From Ardenticatenales bacterium (lineage in GTDB: Bacteria; Chloroflexota; Anaerolineae; Promineifilales; UBA4811): a stretch of 38,155 bases of DNA. The stretch lies in NCBI GenBank assembly GCA_030593075.1, contig JAUVHW010000007.1, forward strand, positions 1 to 38,155. The letters are read 5' to 3'. Under the pieces are notes generated by a model. It was not told the origin of the DNA. It did not search any database and saw nothing but the letters and a program-made list of their open reading frames with translations. Below, one piece after another: positions 29,993 through 38,155 of this stretch (within the stretch, counting starts at the first letter, position 1; every line of letters begins with the position of its first letter). Both the position numbers and the translations under genes were made by a program.

Positions 29993-31606
29993 TCATTCCG
30001 AACCCCTGCCGCCCGCCCCTTCGGACAGGCACGACTTGACCAGGTTGGCGACAGTCTCCAGTCTACCGGCAATGGACTCCTGCCCGCGGGAGCGCATATC
30101 CCCGAGCATCTCTTCGATCAGCCCCGCGACGGCCGGGGTCAACTCCCCTCGGCGTCGCTCTAGCTCCTGGCGAACCGCATCGTCGTCTTCCAGCTCCATC
30201 AACTCATTGATCAGTCGAATCTCCGGTGGGGCACTGGCCTGCAGCTGAGCGACGATCTTTTGAAACAGCTGCTCCAATCGCCCGCCGGTATCCTGCTGCT
30301 CAGCCTTGGCCGCCATCTCGATTCTGCTGCCCAGGAGCGACAAAAAGAACTCGTCAACTTGAGGCAGCAGGCGCTCGATGGCTGCGTCCTGCTCCTCGGC
30401 AGCCAGCAGCTCTTCTATTTGATGAGACACCTGCTCCGCCCGGGCTCTGCTGGCCTCCTGCCATGATTCTGTCAAGCTGACCAGCTTCTCGCGAAGTGCG
30501 GAGAGCCGCCCGGCCTCCTTGTGGTCACCCTTCTTTTCCGCGGCCTCGATCTTGTCCGCCATCAAGATGAAAAAGCTATAGTCCAGCACCAGACTGCCGG
30601 CCAGAGCCAGCGCCTCAACGGCCGCATCCCCGTCGGCCTCGATGATCTGCTCCAGGAGAAGTTCCCGCGAGAGCCCGCCGGCCGAGTCGGCCGCCGACTC
30701 TAGTCCCTCTAGCGCCTCTTTCCCCTCTTTGAGATCACGGCCGACGGTAGTCAGCTCTGCCAGGCGGTCACGCAGTTTGCGCATCTGGGTGGCCTGTTCG
30801 TCCCGCGCGCCTTCTGCCAGAGCGGTGAGCAACTGGAAGAAGAGATAATCCAGCTGCTGGTTGTGCTTTCGCGCCAGCTCGGGCCACTCTGACTCCTCGG
30901 CCGAGAGGAACTGCTCCACCAATTCTATGCGGACCTGCTGCTCATCCAACCTCTCTGGGGTGATGCCCCGCTCTCGGCTCCACGAAGCCAGAGAGAGCAA
31001 GCGATTGCGCAAGCCGGTCAGCCGCTCGGCTTCGTCTTCCCGGCCGGCCTGTCGGGCCGAGTCGATAGTGGCCGCCAACAGCTGAAAGAGGAGTTCGTCC
31101 ACCTCATCGTCGTTCGCCTTAACCAGCGGCTCGATCTCAGCATCACTGGCGGCGACCAGGCGAGCTAGCAGACGGCTCCGCTTGCGCTGCTCCTCCAGCA
31201 CCTCGGCCGGCACCCCTCCAGCCCTCAGAACCCGATCTACCAGGCCCTCTCTGGTCAGCACGGTCTGCGGGTTGAACAGGTAGCCCTTTCGCCCTTCTGC
31301 CGGCAGGCGCGACATCAGGGTGCGGGTGAGACTGCCAATCAGCGCCTCACGCTGAGGCTGAGGGAGATTCAGCTCCACCGGCACGTGGATCAAGAGCAAC
31401 TCGTGCGCCGGCTCATGGTACAGGAGCGGAGTCGCGAATGCGCTGGCCTTGCCACAGCGTGGGCAGGTAGCTGCGTTCAGCCGGCCTGAAAGCAGCCGTT
31501 CCCTTCCGGCCGGTTCGGCGCCTACGTCAACAATCTGCTCCAACTGAGCGGTGAACTGCTGGCCACAAAGCGGGCAGCGCACCGGGGTCGGCATCAGATA
31601 TGGCAC
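29993..31606 (-). CDS. CpXC-domain zinc-ribbon protein with long helical region
   Basis: This 537-residue protein begins with a CpXC-type zinc ribbon: CPLCGQ and CPRCGK pairs within the first 60 residues, followed by LLIHVPVEL. The remainder is charged and almost entirely helical, with repeated modules of about 75-80 residues (each with FFQLL- or YFFILM-like cores followed by RLSALREKL-like segments), suggesting a helical repeat scaffold. The start GTG at 31606 is preceded by GAGGAAG. It lies 33 nt downstream of the histidine kinase gene and is probably co-transcribed. It ends 8 nt from the convergent FHA-regulator gene. No enzymatic motif is visible; function unknown. Confidence 0.8.
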   Translation of the reverse strand: MPYLMPTPVRCPLCGQQFTAQLEQIVDVGAEPAGRERLLSGRLNAATCPRCGKASAFATPLLYHEPAHELLLIHVPVELNLPQPQREALIGSLTRTLMSRLPAEGRKGYLFNPQTVLTREGLVDRVLRAGGVPAEVLEEQRKRSRLLARLVAASDAEIEPLVKANDDEVDELLFQLLAATIDSARQAGREDEAERLTGLRNRLLSLASWSRERGITPERLDEQQVRIELVEQFLSAEESEWPELARKHNQQLDYLFFQLLTALAEGARDEQATQMRKLRDRLAELTTVGRDLKEGKEALEGLESAADSAGGLSRELLLEQIIEADGDAAVEALALAGSLVLDYSFFILMADKIEAAEKKGDHKEAGRLSALREKLVSLTESWQEASRARAEQVSHQIEELLAAEEQDAAIERLLPQVDEFFLSLLGSRIEMAAKAEQQDTGGRLEQLFQKIVAQLQASAPPEIRLINELMELEDDDAVRQELERRRGELTPAVAGLIEEMLGDMRSRGQESIAGRLETVANLVKSCLSEGAGGRGSE

Positions 31607-31639
31607 TTGGCTTCCTCTACATCATACACAGACATCTGG

Positions 31640-33196
31640 TTAGTTCCGGGGCAAAGAAACAAGGAAGGCGGCACCCTGGCCGGGCGCGCTTTCCACCCAT
31701 ACCCGCCCGCCATGCGCTTCAACAATCGCCCTCACTAGATAGAGTCCCAGCCCCACTCCCTGGGTCTTTCGGCTCAGCGCGTTGTCCACGCGGGTGAACG
31801 GCTGAAAAACGCGCTCCTGTTCCTCGGGCGCCAGCCCGATTCCCTCATCCTCCACTGAGATGACCACTTGTTCCGGCTGCACGCGGCCGCTGACTCGGAT
31901 TGTGCCGCCGTCCTGTGAGTACTTGAGCGCGTTGTTGAGCAGGTTCGCCAACACCTGGCGCAGCCGCTCCTCGTCACCGGGCACGGCCGGGAAATCCGGC
32001 GGAAAATCCGTGATGAGCATGTGGGCGCTGGTCTGGGTGCGGAACTTGTCCACCATCGAGACGGCGAGCTCGTCGAGCGCCACCAGGCCGGTCTCCAGCT
32101 CGAGGGCACCGGCCTGCAGCCGAGAGGCGTCCAGCAGGTTGTTGATGAGACCGTTGAGCCGGTCGCTCTCCTCCTCAATGACCGCCAGACTCTCGTCCAG
32201 GGTTTCGGCATCCCAGTGGGCATCTTCGCGCCTGAGAGTGCCGGCGTATCCTTTGATCAGCGCGACCGGCGTCTTGAGTTCGTGCGATATCACCGAGATG
32301 AAGGTGGATTTCATCTCTTCTGCTTCCCGGAAGCGAGTTATGTCGCGCACGTCTGCTATGATGTTCACCAGCCGGCCGTCTGAACCCCACAGGGGCGCGT
32401 AGGTGATGCCAATGCTCAGCCTGCTGCCATTAGGGCGGTCCAAATCCCCCTCCACATACAGGGGGGGTGAGCCAGGGAGGGGCCATCCACGCGCCCCGGC
32501 CTGGGATAGATTCAGCTCGGTCGTCAACCCGGTCAGCTTGACGACGTCGTCGTGCTCGCGTCCGATGGCGTCGGCCGGGCTGAGCCCGGTCATCCGGCTG
32601 AGCGCCTGGTTAAACACCGTGACCCGATGGCCCGGAGTGAGGATCATGACCCCGTCCGCGCTGTTCTCCAGAATAGCATCCAGCCGCTGCTTCTCCTGTT
32701 TCACCTGCCGGTAGAGCTGTGCGTTATGGACGGCGATAGCGGCCTGGTCCGCAAAGCTGCGCAGAATCTGCCGATCGTTCAACGAAAAGGTGGCGCCTCC
32801 GCTCCTGAAGATCAGGACCGACCCCAAAAAGTCCGACCCCACCCCCATGGGCAGCGCCACCGCATGGGTCAGCCCCAACCCAGATGCCTGCACCAACATG
32901 CGCATCTTGCGGTCGAAACTCGGCACGGCGGCCGGATCCGATCGCTCCAGATCGGGGATGGCGGCAATCAGCGGGGAAAAGAGGTCCAGGAGGGGACTCG
33001 GGATCCCAAAGGCGGCCCGGATGTGAAAACCTCCCTCCTCGTCACGGAGCGCGATGATCCCCGCCCGACCAGCCAGGATTTCCACGGCCGACTGCAGTAT
33101 CAGCCGCAGCACCTCCTCCAAGTCCAGCTGGGCGGTCAGAGCGCGGCTGATTGCCAGCAGGTATTCGCGCTGCCGCACACGATAGTCGATCAGCAT
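31640..33196 (-). CDS. GAF-PAS histidine kinase
   Basis: This 518-residue soluble kinase has an N-terminal GAF domain (about 10-160), a PAS domain (about 170-295), HisKA with His305 in ISVISHELKTPVALIKGY, and an ATPase domain (LLNNALKYSQDGG, DEGIGLAPEE, GVGLGLYLVRAIVEAHGG). The C-terminal half is the common WalK/PhoR-like type. No membrane segment and no receiver is fused. A stand-alone response regulator is not adjacent; the next gene is the CpXC protein. The ATG at 33196 has no clear Shine-Dalgarno. A promoter at 33314-33341 would give a leader of about 110 nt. Confidence 0.94.
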   Translation of the reverse strand: MLIDYRVRQREYLLAISRALTAQLDLEEVLRLILQSAVEILAGRAGIIALRDEEGGFHIRAAFGIPSPLLDLFSPLIAAIPDLERSDPAAVPSFDRKMRMLVQASGLGLTHAVALPMGVGSDFLGSVLIFRSGGATFSLNDRQILRSFADQAAIAVHNAQLYRQVKQEKQRLDAILENSADGVMILTPGHRVTVFNQALSRMTGLSPADAIGREHDDVVKLTGLTTELNLSQAGARGWPLPGSPPLYVEGDLDRPNGSRLSIGITYAPLWGSDGRLVNIIADVRDITRFREAEEMKSTFISVISHELKTPVALIKGYAGTLRREDAHWDAETLDESLAVIEEESDRLNGLINNLLDASRLQAGALELETGLVALDELAVSMVDKFRTQTSAHMLITDFPPDFPAVPGDEERLRQVLANLLNNALKYSQDGGTIRVSGRVQPEQVVISVEDEGIGLAPEEQERVFQPFTRVDNALSRKTQGVGLGLYLVRAIVEAHGGRVWVESAPGQGAAFLVSLPRN

Positions 33197-33313
33197 GTAC
33201 TTAAGGGTAGCGGCCGAAGGGCGAGAGGAAGCAGCTGCCGCCTCGCCAGCGAGCCCTCATTGGTCGGCGTCGCCCGCCCGAGAAACGTGACAAACGGCTG
33301 TCTACCAGAGCCT

Positions 33314-33341
33314 ATTCTAGCATAGCGAGGTGAGATGGCAA
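33314..33341 (-). promoter_or_regulatory. Promoter of the histidine kinase-CpXC operon
   Basis: TTGCCA (33341-33336) and TAGAAT (33319-33314) are 16 nt apart on the minus strand, 118 nt before the ATG at 33196. It is just downstream of the tilS end. Confidence 0.6.
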
Positions 33342-33348
33342 ACAGTAG

Positions 33349-33369
33349 GCGGTCCGTGGCAAGGACCGC
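33349..33369 (-). terminator. Hairpin at the tilS stop codon
   Basis: GCGGTCC (33349-33355) and GGACCGC (33363-33369) form a 7-bp stem with a 7-nt loop that touches the tilS stop codon (33369-33371). No T-run follows on the minus strand. It may act as a weak terminator of the rsmD-tilS operon. Confidence 0.4.
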
Positions 33370-34853
33370 TAGCCCCGAGCAAACACTACTCTGAGCACCC
33401 GGTTAGTCCGTTCGGTGACCTTGGCCCGTTCGTCCAGACGCCAGCCAGCCACCCAGAGGAGGTGTTCCGGCTGGGCCAGAATAGGCACCCGGTCCCGCCA
33501 GCCGGCCGGAATCCGGTTGTTGATCATGAAATCAGTCACCGAGCTGCTCTGGCCGCCCATGCCGAGAGGCTGGAATCGCTCGCCGGATCGGCGCGGGCGC
33601 AATGCAATCTCTTCCCCCACAAGGTCGGCATCCAGAAAGGCCTGCCACCGATCCAGGTTGGCCCGTGCGGCGGCGTACGTTTCGGGATCGGCGGGCAGCA
33701 GAATGACTTCAGCCTGCCAATCGGAACCGGGCAGCGCGGTCCGGCCCGGCAGGGCCAGGGTCACAACGGCGTCGGAGCCGAGCATCGGCCAGTCCGGGGG
33801 TGGCGGCGCGACATAGTCGCCCGGGGCTATCAGCAGCCGATCATAGGCTACGCTGAGCCGGAGGCCACCTGGCAGGGTAGCCTCCACACCGGTCTCGCCC
33901 TCTTCCGCGACCCGCCGGGCGCCCTCTACCTGGCCGAAAGCCAGATCCCGCAGCGAGCGCCCGAGCTGCCGGACTCCCCTGCGCAGCGAACTTCGCCTCA
34001 AGCTGAGCGGCAACCCTCGCCAGGCAGCAAGATCCAACCAGATCGCCTTGCTGGATTCGCTGACGATGAGGTTCGCCCACCTCTCATCCAGCGCGCTTTC
34101 CAGCAGGGCATGGTCGGCCGATGCCAGCTCAGCCAACTGACACAGCCGCTGTCGCAGCCCAGGACTGACCTCTTCCAGAGAAGGCAGCACCTCGTGGCGC
34201 AGCCTATTGCGGTGGAAGGATACGTCGAGATTGGTGCGGTCGAGGCGAGGCTTCAGCCGGTGCCTCCGGCAATAGGCGTCAATCTCCGCGCGAGTGACCT
34301 CGAGCAGTGGTCGAATCAGGGTAACGACAGCGCCATGGGTTTCGCCAGCCTGCGCGCCGGCCGCCAGCAGCCAATCCCCCAGCTCCTGCGTGGCGAGCAT
34401 GCCGCGCAGGCCTGCCAATCCGGCCCCGCGCAGCAGGTGCATGAGCACGGTCTCGGCCTGGTCGTCTGCGTTGTGACCGACGGCAATCTTGGCCGCTCCA
34501 ACCTCGCCGGCCACCCGTACCAGAAACGCGTACCGGGCCTGCCGGGCTGCCTCCTCCACCCCCATGCCACTCTCGGCCGCCTGGGCGTCAACATGGACCT
34601 CGGCGATGGTTGCCGGCAGACCCCATTCGGTGGCCTGCAGCCGCACGAACTCGGCGTCCGCCTCCGCCTCCTTTCCTCGCAGCCCATGGTTGAGGTGGGC
34701 CACGTGCAGGGCCAATTGCAGTTCGGGCTGCAGCCGGGTCAGGAGGTGCAGCAGACAGAGGGAATCCGGTCCCCCCGAGACCCCCACCGCAAGCCGGTCT
34801 CCGGGCTGCAGGAGCCGGCGCCGGCCGATGGCCTTTCGAACCGCATCCAGCAT
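33369..34853 (-). CDS. tilS: tRNA(Ile)-lysidine synthase TilS
   Basis: This 494-residue enzyme converts the wobble cytidine of the AUA-reading tRNA(Ile) to lysidine using ATP. The PP-loop is SGGPDS (26-31), and the conserved HLNHGLRGKEAEADAEFV, VGHNADDQAETVLMHLLRG and RPLLEVTRAEI segments follow. The C-terminal domain carries RPRRSGERFQPLG, typical of bacterial TilS. The ATG at 34853 lies 2 nt after the rsmD stop, so the two are coupled. The length is within the family range. Confidence 0.96.
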   Translation of the reverse strand: MLDAVRKAIGRRRLLQPGDRLAVGVSGGPDSLCLLHLLTRLQPELQLALHVAHLNHGLRGKEAEADAEFVRLQATEWGLPATIAEVHVDAQAAESGMGVEEAARQARYAFLVRVAGEVGAAKIAVGHNADDQAETVLMHLLRGAGLAGLRGMLATQELGDWLLAAGAQAGETHGAVVTLIRPLLEVTRAEIDAYCRRHRLKPRLDRTNLDVSFHRNRLRHEVLPSLEEVSPGLRQRLCQLAELASADHALLESALDERWANLIVSESSKAIWLDLAAWRGLPLSLRRSSLRRGVRQLGRSLRDLAFGQVEGARRVAEEGETGVEATLPGGLRLSVAYDRLLIAPGDYVAPPPPDWPMLGSDAVVTLALPGRTALPGSDWQAEVILLPADPETYAAARANLDRWQAFLDADLVGEEIALRPRRSGERFQPLGMGGQSSSVTDFMINNRIPAGWRDRVPILAQPEHLLWVAGWRLDERAKVTERTNRVLRVVFARG

Positions 34854-34855
34854 CT

Positions 34856-35416
34856 CTACGCCTGATCCCCCACCCGGCCGTAGAAGCAGAGCACGGTGCT
34901 GCCATAAGTGCGCCGGTCCACCAACTGTAGATTGGTCAGCGGCAGCTCCTCATACTCGGCAGGGTGGATCTGGGCAATCGCCAGACCGCCGGCCGCCAGC
35001 CAGCCGGGCCGCGCGTCCAGCAGCATCAGGGCCTTTGCCCACATCCCCTGGCCCTGGGGCGGGGCAATGTAGACCAGGTCAAATGGAGTCCCCGCATCGT
35101 TGCTCAGAAAGACAAGAGCATCCGTCCGCTGGACCTGGGCGCGGTCCTCGAGGCGGCAGTGAGCTAGATTGGCATCAATGACCGAGATGGCGGCGCGCGC
35201 ACTGTCCAGGAACACAGCCTCGGCCGCGCCACGACTGAGCGCCTCGATGCCCACCGAACCGGTGCCGGCAAATAGGTCCAGGAAGCGGCTGCCTGCCACC
35301 TCCCACTGGATCAGATTGAACAGGTTCTCTTTGACCCGGTCGGTGATGGGGCGGGTGCCGCTGCCGGGCACCGTCTTGAGCTTGCGGCCCTTGGCCTCAC
35401 CGGCGATCACGCGCAC
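34856..35416 (-). CDS. rsmD: 16S rRNA guanine-N2-methyltransferase, RsmD family, altered motif IV
   Basis: This 186-residue protein has the RsmD fold: MRVIAGEAKGRKLKTV at the start, RPITDRVKENLFNLI, and the SAM-binding motif LDLFAGTGSVGIEALSRGA. The family's catalytic DPPY motif reads APPQ here (FDLVYIAPPQ), so the Asp and Tyr that normally contact the target base are replaced. The fold and operon position next to tilS support the name; activity on G966 is less certain. The start is GTG at 35416, overlapping the stop of the upstream gene by one base (TAGTG). I recall similar APPQ forms in Chloroflexota, which fits the lineage. Confidence 0.9.
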   Translation of the reverse strand: MRVIAGEAKGRKLKTVPGSGTRPITDRVKENLFNLIQWEVAGSRFLDLFAGTGSVGIEALSRGAAEAVFLDSARAAISVIDANLAHCRLEDRAQVQRTDALVFLSNDAGTPFDLVYIAPPQGQGMWAKALMLLDARPGWLAAGGLAIAQIHPAEYEELPLTNLQLVDRRTYGSTVLCFYGRVGDQA

Positions 35417-36408
35417 TAGGCGGAGGTCTCCACTCCCTGCCGGACGGCGCGGAGATTACCCGCCGGTGCTGTGACCGGCGTCACGCACCCGGTGCCGACT
35501 ATCAGCCGGCGGCCGCCAGTCTGAGCAATGGCGTCCGCCACCTCAGCCCTGACGTCCTCCGCAGTTCCGTACAACAGGGTCTGCTCCTGGCGCACCCCGC
35601 CGCAAACCGCGCCGGGGAACCATTCCTGGCCCCCTGCCAGGGAGGGCGGTGTCTCGCGATCGTGCCAGTTGATCACCTGCACGGGATAGTCGGAGAAGAG
35701 GTCAAAATGGACGTTCTCCCCGTGCAGGTGCAGCACGTTGAGCCAGCCAGAGCTGGTCCGCTCCAAGATCGGCCGGTCGTACGCGCAGCCAAACCGGCGG
35801 TACTCGTCGGCGGCGAGCAGATGGGCCTGGGCGTGCTGCACCGCGTAAAAGATACCGTCGATCTCCAGTTGCAGGACAGCTTCCACAAAGCTACGCGTGG
35901 TCCCCTGAATGGTGCGCAGCCCGGCCTCGATAGCCTCCGGAGCCTGGCGCAGGTGAGCAAGCATACGCGGCTGCCCGGCCAGGTTCTTGGCCTGCGAGAG
36001 CGGGCCAAAGACGGTCTGAATGATAGGCACGTCAGGTCCCAGGCCCTCCCGGATCAGCCGCAGCGCCTCTAGCTGAGCGCCCAGGGCGCCCTGGGTCGGG
36101 TCTAGAGGCTCCAGCCGGCGCCAGTCCTCGGCGCTGGTCACCACCCGCGGGTCATATTCGCGCGTTCCGTGGTAATGGCCGCGCCATTCGTCAGTCGCGC
36201 CCCAGTCCCGTACACAGAAGCTGCTGGCTGGAGTGACCTTGACAAAGTCAAAATCGTACTGCTGCTGGAACTTGACGGCCGCCCAGGCCAGGTCCTCGGG
36301 CCGCTGATCATCCACCGGCCAGTGGCGCCAGAGCGCCACCGGCGGCCGGTCCACCGGCCGGCCCTCAATTGCGGCCGCCAGCCTTTCACGTTTGGCCATC
36401 ACAGTCAT
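35416..36408 (-). CDS. Uroporphyrinogen decarboxylase-family protein (MtaA/CmuA-like)
   Basis: This 330-residue protein belongs to the UroD superfamily but is not HemE: the HemE motif MRQAGR is absent and the N-terminus reads PPVALWRHWP. It resembles the cobamide-dependent methyltransferase branch (MtaA/CmuA). In that branch a zinc ligand sits in a HxCG motif; here the corresponding segment is LHLHGE, so Cys appears replaced by His, while a later Cys is present in GTGCVTP. It may therefore bind metal differently. The ATG at 36408 has GGAGGGA upstream. It is 17 nt after the upstream membrane-protein gene and overlaps rsmD by one base. Its substrate is unknown. Confidence 0.85.
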   Translation of the reverse strand: MTVMAKRERLAAAIEGRPVDRPPVALWRHWPVDDQRPEDLAWAAVKFQQQYDFDFVKVTPASSFCVRDWGATDEWRGHYHGTREYDPRVVTSAEDWRRLEPLDPTQGALGAQLEALRLIREGLGPDVPIIQTVFGPLSQAKNLAGQPRMLAHLRQAPEAIEAGLRTIQGTTRSFVEAVLQLEIDGIFYAVQHAQAHLLAADEYRRFGCAYDRPILERTSSGWLNVLHLHGENVHFDLFSDYPVQVINWHDRETPPSLAGGQEWFPGAVCGGVRQEQTLLYGTAEDVRAEVADAIAQTGGRRLIVGTGCVTPVTAPAGNLRAVRQGVETSA

Positions 36409-36425
36409 GATGTCCCTCCATTGGC

Positions 36426-38155
36426 TCAGTAGCTCACCGTTACCAGGAAAACACTATCACCCAATTCGCGGCCGGCAACGTCCCGGACCGGCAGGCGCTC
36501 GCCCTCGGCCATCAGCCAGAGCCCCACGGCCAGACGGTACTCGCCCGATGGCATCTCGGCAGGAAGCGCCAACCGATGAGGGTCTCGCACGTACTGGTCC
36601 AGCGGCCATCGTCGGGCCGGGTAGTCGCCTGGGTTGAGCCTATCGGATTGAGACACAACCGCACCGCTCTCGTCCCGCAGGTGAACGAACACCTGATAGT
36701 TGGTGGGAACCGGCCGGAGCGCCTTCCAGTACAGGGTCACCTCGGCCGCCTCACCGGGCGTCGCCGGCCGCCAATCGTAGCCAATCAGCGCGACCTCCTC
36801 GCCAACCTGATAAAAGACAGTCTGGTCCGCCCGCTCCACCTCCAACCCCTGAGAGCGCAGCCGGAACCAGCCCAACGGGTCCGCCACGCCGACCTTGAAG
36901 ACCAACACGGCCAGGGCAACCGCGGTCACGCGATAGAAGAGGGGACGGCCAGGGCGGGGGACGATCGCTTCATCACTCCGCGGGAAGCGGACAGCTACCA
37001 GGATGCACAGCACCAGCGCGACGCCGCTGACGCCCCAGGCGACCCGGCGCGCGGGCGTGTCGCGGAACGAGACGCTTACCTGACGTTGGCCGGAGGGAAC
37101 CCTGAAGGTGACAAGGCCGTCCGGCTTGGCCGGCTCAATGGATACCGGCCGGCCATCCACGGTCGCGGTCCAGCCGGGGAAGAAGAAATGAAACAGCCGA
37201 AAGACGAATCCTTCGTCGCCGTCCACCTGGAAGGTCCACGAAAGGGGTCGCTCTCCGACCAGGGTCACCGAGGTGCCGGCCGGGAGTGTTGCCCGGTTGA
37301 CCCGGTCCACCGGGCCGCCTGCGCGATACGACTCTAGCACCTGCGAGTTGGCGGGCGGCAACGCCCTGACGTCGATGGGCAAGAAATCCCCGCCCGAGGT
37401 AGTACCCAACCATCGCCCCTCCTGCTCGCGCGCCAGGATCCCGGCAGGATCGGTTGGGCCGAACTCGGCCGGCCATTCCTCAGGGTAGGTGAGAGGCATT
37501 GCCAGCAGCAGAATGAGCGCGACGACGCCGGCGGCCGCCCAGCCTACCGACCGGATTCCGTCGAACGCCGCCATCGCGGCGCCGGCCAGGACTGCCAAGC
37601 ATGCGGACAAGGGACCGACCAGCCGCCAGGGGAACTGCAGAAGGGGCATCAGCGGGACCCGCTCCCAGATGGGGGCGGAGACCGGCAGCACCAGCAGTAC
37701 AAGCGCAATTGACAGCAGTGCGTAGAAAACGGCTGCCGGCCGGCCTGGGCTCCTCCGCCAGAACAGGCTGGCCGCTCCCGCCAGCCCCAGCAACCACTGA
37801 GCCACCCCCAGGCTGAAATGATACTGGGGTTCGGTGGCGCCTAGATCGAGCAGCGATGTCGGCCGGAACAGCTCGGAGAGGCTGAGAAAATGGTTCCGAA
37901 AGTCAAAATGCCCGCCCTGCGAAACCAGGTTGCCCAACTGCACGGCGTCCCACTCCAGCAGTACCGGCAGCCAGAAGAAGGCGGAAAGCGCCATACCCAG
38001 CAGGAATGGGGCCGCCAGGGACACCAGCAGCGTGCGACGCGGCGGTCCAGAGGCGAGACTGGACGGGCAGCAGCAGAGCTGCCACACCACCCAGGCTCCA
38101 AGGACAGCGGTGAGCACCAGCGCCATCAAGTTGTGAGTGCAGATGAGGGCCGCCA
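36426..38155 (-). CDS. Large membrane protein, YfhO/PTPS-related type (5' end outside window)
   Basis: The frame is open to the right edge, so the N-terminus is missing; the internal ATG near 38127 is not the start, because the sequence continues in frame with ALICTHNLMAL, the HN motif seen in PTPS-related/mannosyltransferase-like membrane proteins. About seven hydrophobic segments are present, followed by an extracytoplasmic stretch with FFPGWTATVDGRPV, typical of YfhO-like proteins, another membrane pair, and a C-terminal beta-rich domain (VTLYWKALRPVPTNYQVFVHL). It probably takes part in cell-surface glycan assembly. It is the first visible gene of the operon with the UroD-like gene, rsmD and tilS. 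Confidence 0.8.
   Translation of the reverse strand, partial: AALICTHNLMALVLTAVLGAWVVWQLCCCPSSLASGPPRRTLLVSLAAPFLLGMALSAFFWLPVLLEWDAVQLGNLVSQGGHFDFRNHFLSLSELFRPTSLLDLGATEPQYHFSLGVAQWLLGLAGAASLFWRRSPGRPAAVFYALLSIALVLLVLPVSAPIWERVPLMPLLQFPWRLVGPLSACLAVLAGAAMAAFDGIRSVGWAAAGVVALILLLAMPLTYPEEWPAEFGPTDPAGILAREQEGRWLGTTSGGDFLPIDVRALPPANSQVLESYRAGGPVDRVNRATLPAGTSVTLVGERPLSWTFQVDGDEGFVFRLFHFFFPGWTATVDGRPVSIEPAKPDGLVTFRVPSGQRQVSVSFRDTPARRVAWGVSGVALVLCILVAVRFPRSDEAIVPRPGRPLFYRVTAVALAVLVFKVGVADPLGWFRLRSQGLEVERADQTVFYQVGEEVALIGYDWRPATPGEAAEVTLYWKALRPVPTNYQVFVHLRDESGAVVSQSDRLNPGDYPARRWPLDQYVRDPHRLALPAEMPSGEYRLAVGLWLMAEGERLPVRDVAGRELGDSVFLVTVSY

Overview
The window is high-GC bacterial chromosome, densely packed and without tRNA, rRNA, CRISPR, phage or insertion-sequence genes that I can see. 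The gene set points to Chloroflexota, probably an Anaerolineae/Caldilineae-like lineage: split glycine decarboxylase (GcvPA + GcvPB), a CpXC zinc-ribbon protein, large PAS/GAF histidine kinases, an FHA-winged-helix regulator beside a Ser/Thr kinase, an RsmD with APPQ in place of DPPY, and a YfhO/PTPS-related membrane protein. This assignment is inference from gene content, not from a phylogenetic marker.

Left third (1-13,663, all on the minus strand): a signalling island. In transcription order it holds a broken receiver gene, a broken receiver-cyclase gene, a receiver-PAS-PAS histidine kinase, a stand-alone receiver with its own promoter, a 1013-residue receiver-PAS-PAS-GAF-GAF histidine kinase and a histidine kinase-receiver hybrid. 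These are followed by a small-GTPase set: a receiver-roadblock fusion, an MglA-like GTPase, a DUF4388-roadblock protein, three roadblock-fold proteins and a second MglA-like GTPase. Several gaps inside this GTPase set are filled with degenerate short repeats and hairpins. The island looks like a two-component input joined to an MglA/MglB-type GTPase switch, and parts of it arose by tandem duplication followed by decay.

Middle (14,058-24,966): housekeeping. yebC-ruvC-ruvA (minus) and an MBL-fold hydrolase (plus) diverge from back-to-back promoters. tgt-uppP-lipoprotein-membrane nuclease-like genes (minus) form a tightly overlapped operon. gcvH-gcvPA-gcvPB (plus) has a near-consensus promoter; gcvT is not in the window.

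Right third (25,234-38,155): a secreted GH3 enzyme with a probable leaderless GTG start; a Ser/Thr kinase diverging, with only 14 nt between start codons, from an FHA-winged-helix regulator; a histidine kinase-CpXC pair; and a minus-strand operon of a membrane protein (cut by the window edge), a UroD-family protein, rsmD and tilS.

Recognisable promoters share a sigma70-like form (TTGNNN, 16-18 nt, TANNAT-like), with TTGCCA as a recurrent -35. Two of them, at tgt and at the GH3 gene, sit so close to the start codon that the mRNAs are probably leaderless.
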